Source of the DNA: Marsupella aquatica
Taxonomy: Eukaryota; Marchantiophyta
Direction: 5' to 3'
NCBI GenBank assembly: GCA_973895155.1
Contig: OZ316895.1
Span: 14,880,001-14,944,000 of the forward strand
Length of the DNA: 64,000 nucleotides
The position numbers were made by a program, and so were the translations under genes. A model generated the notes under the pieces. That model saw only the letters and a program-made list of their open reading frames with translations, was not told where the DNA came from and did no database searches. Of the stretch, positions 56,004 to 64,000 are shown in pieces (the first letter of the stretch is position 1; each line of letters starts with the position of its first letter).

Positions 56004-57418
56004 ATGGCAAACGAAAGGGTCCTTAATGACATTACTAATTTGTCCACCATTGAACAAGTTCACTCTTCCACAAAGTATTGCATATGAATATAACTAACAC
56101 TATTGTTTTCATTCAAATGTTCTATTCTATTCTATATAAAAATTAACAATTAAATTTTGTTTACTTTCTAAAGTAACTTATATCTAATTGAATGTTCATT
56201 TTATGTTTAGGTCTGCTGATTATACCCTTATTAGAGATGGAAGGCAACATAGTCTCATCAATGAACCGAGACAAGAAGAAAGTGTTCCGATCGCAAGAGT
56301 AGATCTCTCATATGAAATTGAGGAGCCCTACGAGTTTGAAGGACCAGCACGAGTATCGTTGAGACCTGGTGATACTATTGATATAGTCATAAGAGCCAAT
56401 AGAGCAAAATACATGCGAGAATGGCGTGCACGACAAAAAGCTAAAAATATACATGTACAAGTGGACGAAGGAGTTAGTGAGCCGAATAGAGCAGCCAAGC
56501 GGGCTAAACAACAACAGGAGCGACGAACAATTAAAAAAGTAACAGCAAACACTGCAGTCGTTCTAGAGGATGCACGAGTGCTTCATATCAGGTATTTAAT
56601 TTATTTTTTAAATTTAATGCATTTTTGCATGGGTTATAGTATTTGATGTACAAACAATATTGGTTGTTAATATACATTTTTTATCAAAATCTATTTTATA
56701 GGGAGTTGCTAGTTGGTGAAGATGTACAACCACTTTCCATGTAAGTTTCTTTTGTTACAAATTTAATAATTCACGTCTAGAAAAGACTTGCTCTTTGATC
56801 CTCATGTTTAGGAAGTCAAGTGGTCTAAGGAATTTTATATCACTAACACAAATTTATATTGATGTATATAGGGACCCATTTATTGGTGACAATGTTCCAG
56901 AACCTCCACACCCTACTTCAAATCAATGTTTAACATTGGTTGCAAATGATCCATCTCCGACGTAAGTTTCTTTATGTTATAATTTTTTATATTTTTATAA
57001 TATAACTATTTTTTGGACATGACTATAATTGATATTTTAAAAATAATTGTGAATGATTGATATTTTTACAGATTACCCATGCCACTTATTCGAAGAACCC
57101 TTCAAGATGAACAAATGTTTGCTAGAGCAGAGGGACAAAGAAATAGACATGCAATGAAGACTGACCAACCTCGGAATATTGCTTAAGAAATAGTACCCCG
57201 TGTGATACAACATGGGTCTACCTCTAGGTATGAATTAAATTCACTATTTTTATATTAATTGTGAGTGAAATTTTCAGTTTTGAATTGAAAATAATAGTTT
57301 ATGTTGTTTTTGTTCATTATAGGGGACCCCTTCCAGATGAAGATATCATAGTGCCTTCACAAATCGAGATCAACCCATCACCCCGACGCACAAGTCGTAT
57401 CGCACGCCTCCCAACTAT
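56004..57418 (+). pseudogene. Helitron RepHel gene, N-terminal exons 1-6
   Basis: The leader of the Helitron protein, rebuilt from splice sites: 56004-56074 (ATG in ACAATGG), 56211-56591, 56702-56740, 56872-56961, 57072-57227, 57323-57418. All introns are GT-AG and all are phase 2. Exon 1 reads MANERVLNDITNLSTIEQVH. Exon 2 is basic (RAKYMREWRARQKAKN). The others encode short Pro/Arg-rich segments (SPRRTSRIARLPTM). A TAA at 57184 breaks exon 5, where CAA would fit. Transposon N-termini are poorly conserved, so the assignment rests on continuity of frame into the Rep exon at 57606. Confidence 0.7.
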
Positions 57419-57605
57419 GTATGTTAATATTTGTTGAATTTTAGTGGATAGATTAAACTTATAGCCTTATTGTTAGACTTTTAATTATATTGTTTAGTTT
57501 TTTTATTTTGTTAAATTATTTGTTGTTAGAGGATTGATTGAGTTTTTGAGTTGATTCTTTAATTAGGAATATGATTTAACTAACACTAGTTATTCATTTT
57601 TTCAG

Positions 57606-59816
57606 CAACATAGCACGTCGTCGCATATTTGATCAACAACATGTGTTTCACTTGAAGCTACAAAGTCAAATCGATCAAGAGAGTGGTCATCATTACCTTG
57701 GGCGAATGAATGTGGTATGCCCATTCTGTAAGGCATTGCATTGGAGGGGGGAGAAAGTAAGTTCTACAAAATTCAAAGACTCTCCATTTGGCAAGTGTTG
57801 TAATCATGGTAGGGTGGATTTACCACCATTGCGATCTCTTCCTCCATTCTTGGCATCATTGGTCTCAGGTGAGGGACTAGCCAGTAAAAAGTTTTTGAGT
57901 CACATTCAAGCTTATAACTCTGCACTTCAGTTTGCATTCACTGGTGCTAACATGTCTGGAGAAGTACATGGCGGCATAAAACATCTTCGCATTCAAGGTG
58001 GGATCTATCATTCTATTGGTCCTCTATATCCTGAGGTAGGACAACCCCCAAAATTTGCTCAACTTTATATTTATGACACTGAGCACGAAATAGAGAATAG
58101 AGGAAGGGTTATTACTGATGATATTGAGATTGAGACCTTGAGAGGATTATAGAATCTTATGCGTGAGCATAATGCATATGTGAGATCATTTCAAGCTATA
58201 GCATGTGAGGTTGGTAGTCAAAATGTGTGCATAGTACTAAAAGCTAGCGAAAGAGGTCTTGATGCTAGACATTATAACTTGCCGATAGCATCGGAGGTCG
58301 CAGCCATTATTCCTGGAGATGGAAGTGAGGAAGTTGGTCCACGTGATATAATTATATACTTGCATGGAGGAGGAGTTCGTCGTATATCTGACCTCAATCA
58401 GACATATATTCCTTTGCATTTTGTTCTACTATTTCCATACGGTGAGGCATGATGGCATATAGGCATTCAGAAATATAATTCTTCTATAGTAGAAGAGAAT
58501 GTTGCTATGGAAAGTGAAGAGGGTGTGGTGGAGAATATTATTCATGGGAGAGCCTATAACGACATGATGGATAATGATACACATGCAGATACAGGGACAA
58601 GGAATGTAACCCCTTTGGAGTTTGCTTCATTTAGGCTTCATACAAGGGAAGATAATCCTACAATGTGCATGGATGGTAGTAGGTTGACACGTTTTGATTG
58701 GCTTTATCAAGAGTACATGGTGGATGTTTATGCCACTATTGAGAGCCAGAGGTTGACCTACATAGTACCCATCAACCTCAATTGAGGGCGCATCTATATC
58801 AAGGGGTTCAAGATGCAGTGACGAGGCATGATCATGATGCAGCAGATATTGGAAGACGCATCATCTTACCTTCAAGCTTCATAGGGGGTCCACGCCATAT
58901 GCACCAGTTATTTCAGGATGCCATGGCTATTGTTAGGCATTTCGGCAAGCCTGATTTTTTCTTGACAATGACATGCAATCCTGCGTGGAAGGAGATCACA
59001 GACGAATTGGTATGTAGCAATCAAAAAGCGGCTAATCGTTCTGACTTGATTGCTCGAGTGTTTGAACAGAAGAAGAAGGCATTGTTAGATCTGCTAAAAA
59101 ATCAAAAGATTTTGGGTAAGTGTGTGGCAAAGATACATACTATAGAATTCCAAAAAAGAGGTTTGACGCACATTCATCTTTTGATGTGCATGGGTTATGA
59201 GGACAAACCACAAAATGCTACCCATATTGATGATGTTATTTCTGCGGAGATACCAGATCCTATTTTACATCCAAGTCTTTATCAAACTGTTGTTACTTGC
59301 ATGATGCACGGACCATGTGGTGTTCAAATGCGAAATGCTCCATGCATGAAAAATGGAGTGTGCTCAAAAAGTTTTCCCCAAGGTTTTTCCAAGCCTTTTG
59401 CGACCCACACCACATTAAACGAGGATGGGTACCATACATATCGCAGGTGTGACATTGATTTCAATTACTTTTATATCATGTTTTAATTAATATCTTTATA
59501 TTATTTTTTAATTGTGTACATAATTCTTATATTTACTTTTCTACCTTAAATATTGCAGACGAGATGATGGTCATACGATGAAGAAGAAAAATTGCTTTTT
59601 GGATAATCGTTGGGTGGTGCCATATAATAGATTATTGTGCACATTTTTTGATTACCATATAAATCTAGAAATTATCAATGGCATTGCAGCTGCGAAGTAC
59701 ATTTACAAATATGTATATAAGGGATCCGATGCAGTTTTGGTCCAATTGTCACAAACTGGTGGCACAAATGGGATGGAGGCAGCAGTAGATGAGGTCTCAA
59801 AATATCAAGATGCACG
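57606..59816 (+). pseudogene. Helitron RepHel gene, Rep (HUH) part
   Basis: The Rep nuclease nicks and rejoins single strands in rolling-circle transposition. Exon 7 (57606-59446) has the N-terminal zinc-type cluster VCPFCKALHW ... CCNHG, then FPYGE, LYQGVQDAV, FFLTMTCNPAWKEI and the HUH-type box KRGLTHIHLLM. Exon 8 (59559-59816) has DNRWVVPYN and AAKYIYKYVYKGSD, where the two catalytic Tyr lie. Breaks: TAG at 58150, TGA at 58450 just before WH, and a frameshift near 58770 between QRLTY and HQPQLRAHLYQG. Not functional. Confidence 0.88.
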
Positions 59817-60713
59817 GTAATTATTTTATTATATATTTTTATTTCATATTAGTTTGTTAATTTTAAGTGTTGCAATAATTTAAAGTTTATTAAAAGTTTT
59901 TTACAATTGTTATTTGGTTCTATTTGAGGATTTTCCAAATCTTACTAATGTTTTTTTATGTACAAATATATCTCATCTGTTGAAGGATGTTGGCGCATTT
60001 TCAAGTTTCGATTGCATTTTAGAAGAGCCAAATATTGTTCGATTATCTGTTCATCTTGAGAATGAGCAAAGTATTGTTTTTAGTGAGAATGTTACAACTG
60101 AGGAGATCTTGCAACGGAGGGTGGCAACCACATTGACAAAATTGTTTGCAATGAATGTTAGTGATCCAAGGGCACGACAACATAAATACCATGAGTTTCC
60201 ACTTCATTATAGTTGGAACAAAAACCAAAAGAAATGGATTGTTCGTAAAAAAGATAAAAGGCTGCGGATATCCTATTGGTCGGTTATATTTGACTCATTC
60301 AGGTATGATTGGATCTTGACTTAACACTCAAAGAATTGAATTCATTGTTATTTATTTTAAAACTTTATTATGCTTTAATACAAATTTATTGTGTAGGTGA
60401 AGGAGAACTTAACGTCATTGGATGCGATTACTTCTTCATCATATTAAAAAGGCTATGGGATATGATAGCTTAAAAACAATTGATGGCATGGTCATGCCCA
60501 CTTTTAAGGAGGCAACAATTAAGTTGGGGCTCTTGGAAGATGATACAGAGGTTATTGATTGTTTGAGAGAATGTTCAGAGATTCGGATTGGGCGTGCAGT
60601 CCGTCAACTTTTTGCCATCATTCTTCTCTACAACACACCTGCACGCCCTAAAGAGTTATGGGATCAATTTGTAACATCAATGACCGAAGATCTATTGTAT
60701 TTGAGGCGTCAGG
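59817..60713 (+). pseudogene. Helitron RepHel gene, region between Rep and helicase
   Basis: Family segments in order: ISSVEGCWRIFKF, EEPNIVRLSVHLENEQ, KYHEFPLHYSWN, RLLLHHIKKAMGYDSLKTI and TFKEATIKLGLLEDD. They lie in changing frames, so frameshifts occur near 60015, 60268 and 60415. The exon ends at a CAG before GT, the site now occupied by a MITE. Confidence 0.8.
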
Positions 60714-60957
60714 CTCGAGGGGGTCACTATATGAAGGGTCATACATCACGTGCGACGGTTTGGGTCATTATGACCCCCCTAAGTCACTTTCTAGAAAGTT
60801 GTACGACACCAATCATGTGATGACACGTATGCATTTTGCAATTAAATAACCCTATATTTTCATAGAAGACTTAATAAGTTTTCCGCCAAAACCACTTAAA
60901 TGGCCCTATACTTCGTCGCACATGATATGCCACTTCCATGGAAGTGACCCCCCCGAG
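60714..60957. mobile_element. 244-bp MITE inserted in the Helitron gene
   Basis: Terminal inverted repeats of about 40 bp: left end CTCGAGGGGGTCACT..., right end reverse complement CTCGGGGGGGTCACT..., continuing with matching CATA.ATCAYGTGCGACG blocks. Flanked by CGTCAGG on both sides (60707-60713 and 60959-60965); with one more base the pair is 8 bp with one mismatch, the size made by hAT transposases. No ORF. Low GC middle. Excision restores the exon end and donor CAG/GTATTC. Confidence 0.92.
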
Positions 60958-61066
60958 ACGTCAGGTATTCTTTTTTACACAAATCAAGTTGTTTCCTTAC
61001 ATGACATGTACATTCTAATATTATATTTGTTTCACAAACTAACATTGGTCAACTACATTGTACATG

Positions 61067-63298
61067 TAGGAATTTGGAATATCTGATCTTCCTCAACATA
61101 CTGTACTCAATGATGCATTGTTGGAAATTGACCATTATTTACAAGATCACAACAAAAGGCTTTCTCATTTTTCTGACAGGTATCAAACAAATTTTATTTG
61201 CAATGAAGAGACTCATTCTCATTTGGAGTTAGAGGAGCTCTCATATGATCGTGTTGCACTATGTGCATGTGCATTGGAAGGAGAAGCCAAGCTAAATGAT
61301 GGACAAAATTTAATTTGGCAACAGGTGAATGATGTTTGTGAGATCATATTGCAAGATGAATCTCCTCGGGTAAGTATATACATTGTTTTTAATGTATTTT
61401 GGTATGATAATGATATTTTCTATTTTCACACTATCAATGCTTCTCATGTCTAACTCATGGCTTTTAATTCATCTAGGAGCATCTATTCTTTATTGATGCA
61501 CCAGGTGGAACTGGAAAGACATTTTTGTATAATCTTCTACTAGCAAAGGTTAGATGTGAGGGGCATATCGCTCTTGCCGTGACATCATCGAGGATTGCAG
61601 TCTTATTATTACAGGGAGGTCGCATGGCACATTTGAGTTTCAAGATTCCACTCATTGTTCACGAAAGCTCTACTTGCAAGTAAGAAGCTAAAATTGTGTT
61701 CATAGTGAGATTGAGTTTATGAAAAGTACTATTATGTAGAATTTCGAGCTATTGGTTTGGAGGATAATATATGAATTCTATTTTTTCCTGATTACTTTTG
61801 TGATGATTGTGTGCAGCATAGTAATGGAAAGTGAAATTGCACGCTTGATCCGATCTACATTATTGATGATATGGGATGAAGCACCCATGACTCATAGACA
61901 TGTCTTTGAGGCTGTTAGCCAGACACTTCAAGATATCATGAAGTGCAACTTGCCATTTGGGGGAAAATTAATGATCTTTGGTGGTGATTTTTGCTAAGTG
62001 CTTCCTGTTGTTCGACATGGAGATCAAGCAGCCATCATTCGAGCCACCTTCTAAAGATCTTCTATATGGTCAAAGATGAAAGTGATGAGGCTAAGTGAGA
62101 ACATGAGAGTCAAAACACTAGAAGGTATGTTTTACTATCAATCATTGTTTCAAATGTATATTAAATTATACTTAGTGTGTTATAATTATGATCCTTCTAG
62201 AATTATATTTTCACTTAGTTTTTGAAATGTTAATTTATTTTAGCACTAATAACTTCTCAATGTTGGAATAAGGAAAATTATACTACAGTATGTATAATTT
62301 GCTTCAAAACTTTTGACAACTTTCTTGGATTTTCTTATATATATAGGACAAGAGGCGCTTGAGCAACAAGGCTTTAGCGATTGGTTACTAGCAATTGGAG
62401 AGGGGACTTTGCCAATAGAGCCTGATTTGGGCGATGATGTCATTTGTTTACCGCATGACTTGATAATGCCAACTAATCATCTTAGTGACCTTATTGTTGA
62501 GATCTATGGCTCAGATCCAATGAACTTCAACAATGTTAACTTTCTAAAAGATAGAGCTATCTTGACCACCACAAACAAAGATGTGGATAAGGTCAATGAG
62601 GAGGTGATGTGTGGCTTTCTTGGAGAGGTAAATTCCTTACCACTAGCAACATTAAGAACTTTAAATGTTGTACTTCAAGGGAAGTTCTTTCAATGAAAGT
62701 TAGTAATTTTTTTACCATTTTTATTCATGAGTTTTTGCAGGAACATGAGTTTTTGAGTGCAGATTCAATTCCCAATGAAACAAGTGCTTTCATGTATCCC
62801 ACAGAGTTCCTCAATACATTGTTGCCATCGGGGTTACCTCCACACAAGTTGACCCTTAAGATTGGTGCACCCATCATGCTTTTGAGAAACATGAATGGGT
62901 CAAAAGGACAAGCCAATGGCACTTGCTTGATAGTTCGTGGTTTTGGGCGTCATGTCATAGATGCAGAAATTATCACAGGGAAGAACATCGGAGATCGTGT
63001 TTTTATTCCACGCATTCCTCTTATTGCATCTGACTCAGGGTTACCATTCGATCTTCGACGATTTCAGTTTCCTATCCGTGCTGCCTTTGGTATGACCATC
63101 AATAAGTCTCAAGGTCAAACCTTGGCAAAGATTGGGATATTTCTACTAAACTCGGTTTTCTCGCATGGTCAATTATATGTGGCATTGTCTAGGGTTGGTG
63201 CTCGGAGTGGCATTCACATTATGATATCAAGGAATGCATATCCTGATAAGCATGACCTTTACACAAGGAATGTTGTATACCGTGAGATTTTGAGATGA
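61067..63298 (+). pseudogene. Helitron RepHel gene, Pif1-type helicase part
   Basis: The helicase unwinds DNA during transposition. The first exon (about 61071-61371) ends at a GTAAGT donor. The next (about 61477-61680) has Walker A DAPGGTGKTFLYN, then a Walker B exon (about 61818-62125) with LMIWDEAPMTHR and GGDFC-stop-VLPVV. Later pieces are QGFSDWLLAIGEGTLP, ILTTTNKDVDKVNE, LTLKIGAPIMLLRNMN, AAFGMTINKSQGQTL and QLYVALSRVGARSGI. The gene ends in TGA at 63296-63298. The stop in the GGDF box sits where Arg-Gln is normal: TGC TAA could come from CGC CAA by two C-to-T changes. Another stop follows near 62053. Confidence 0.9.
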
Positions 63299-64000
63299 TT
63301 GCATGATGTTGGGAGGGTGCCTATTCATTCATCTCTTGGTTACACTAGCATGAGCCCATGCATTGACAAAACAACTTCTCTACTCCGAGCTTCAATAAGC
63401 AATTCTTTTGACATTTAACAGGTAAATATTCCTTCTTCATTCATTTCAATTCAATGCTAACTTGACCCTAGATCTTTCAATGGCATGGACCTTCTTAGTA
63501 CTTGGAATCCTTTGAAGAGCTTTATATTGCTTATTCCACTCTCTCTACATTCCTCATCGTAGATGGGACGTATTGCATTTGATTTCCTCTTATCAATGAC
63601 CTTCCTTTTGGCTTCTCCTTTTGGGTGTTTGCAGTGGTTAATTTTGGTTGCTTGGCCGGTTCTACGCTCCAAGCAAATGGTGCACTTTGTGATATTCAAG
63701 CAATATATGTGTACTCTACAATAGACTACTTCATGGAGACTATCATATGGTATTATTGTTGTATGTTATATTGACATCTACAAACCATATAACATACCTT
63801 TTGTTCAAATTTTCACCATTTGAATAAAATTTAGGGTTTTCCCCCACTTGAACCATTTTGCCATCAAGTTTTGTCTGGCAAAACTTCTCAAGTGGGGTTT
63901 CCCTAAGTTGTCTTTTGTCTTTTCATACACTACTCTTATTACTTTCCTGAGTCTTTTTTGTCTTTGGCACTTTTTTGTCCTCACCTTTATTGACGTTCAA
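63299..64000. other. 3' flank of the Helitron gene
   Basis: No gene recognised; an 80-residue minus ORF (63457-63699) is Lys/Arg-rich without a domain. A Helitron 3' end (hairpin followed by CTRR) was not identified with certainty. Confidence 0.4.
63831..63906. repeat. Hairpin, arms about 31-33 bp
   Basis: Left arm 63831-63863 (TTAGGG...CCCCCACTTGA...TTTTGCCA) pairs with right arm 63876-63906 (TGGCAAAA...TCAAGTGGGG...CCCTAA) around a 12-bp loop, with few mismatches. It could be a foldback element or a terminal structure. Confidence 0.85.

Overview
This window reads as nuclear DNA of a land plant. The two intact genes have many spliceosomal introns (GT...AG). One encodes a plastid-type polynucleotide phosphorylase and the other the plant nucleolar protein RBM28. 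An ARM-repeat gene relic of the plant ARIA/ABAP1 type is also present. The rest is dominated by plant-type transposons: CACTA, Copia, Helitron, a MITE, and a non-LTR element with a C-terminal nuclease-like region. Introns of about 100-600 bp, moderate GC and this transposon mix would suit a bryophyte or another early-diverging streptophyte, but that placement is a guess and no species is claimed.

Layout. 1-1.3 kb: broken CACTA (En/Spm) transposase, minus strand, running off the left edge. 1.9-5.9 kb: four minus-strand ORFs directly upstream of the transposase, namely an F-box-like protein, a tandem-BRCT exon, an EDM2-like PHD-finger module and an unrecognised Cys-rich ORF. 6-14 kb: no recognised gene; tandem and dispersed repeats and a CT microsatellite. 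14.1-19.9 kb: complete 11-exon RBM28/NOP4-like gene, plus strand. 20-30 kb: repeats, a 230-bp inverted repeat overlapping a small secreted-type ORF, and an ARM-repeat pseudogene. 30.0-36.9 kb: degenerate Copia element, minus strand, split by a 1.78-kb insertion with a 5-bp target-site duplication. 38.3-42.5 kb: degenerate non-LTR retrotransposon, minus strand. 44.6-50.7 kb: plastid-type PNPase gene, minus strand, 15 exons traced. 51-56 kb: repeats only. 56.0-63.3 kb: degenerate Helitron Rep/helicase gene, plus strand, with many introns and a 244-bp MITE sitting on a splice donor.

How the genes work together. The two live genes are unrelated housekeeping functions: ribosome biogenesis in the nucleolus, and RNA decay or maturation in the plastid. 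They sit as islands in transposon-derived DNA. Exon joins for both were worked out by hand from splice sites and reading-frame phase, and both give one continuous frame. The transposon genes all carry frameshifts and stops, several of which look like C-to-T changes, as expected of old methylated copies. I saw no rRNA, tRNA, CRISPR array or bacterial-style operon.
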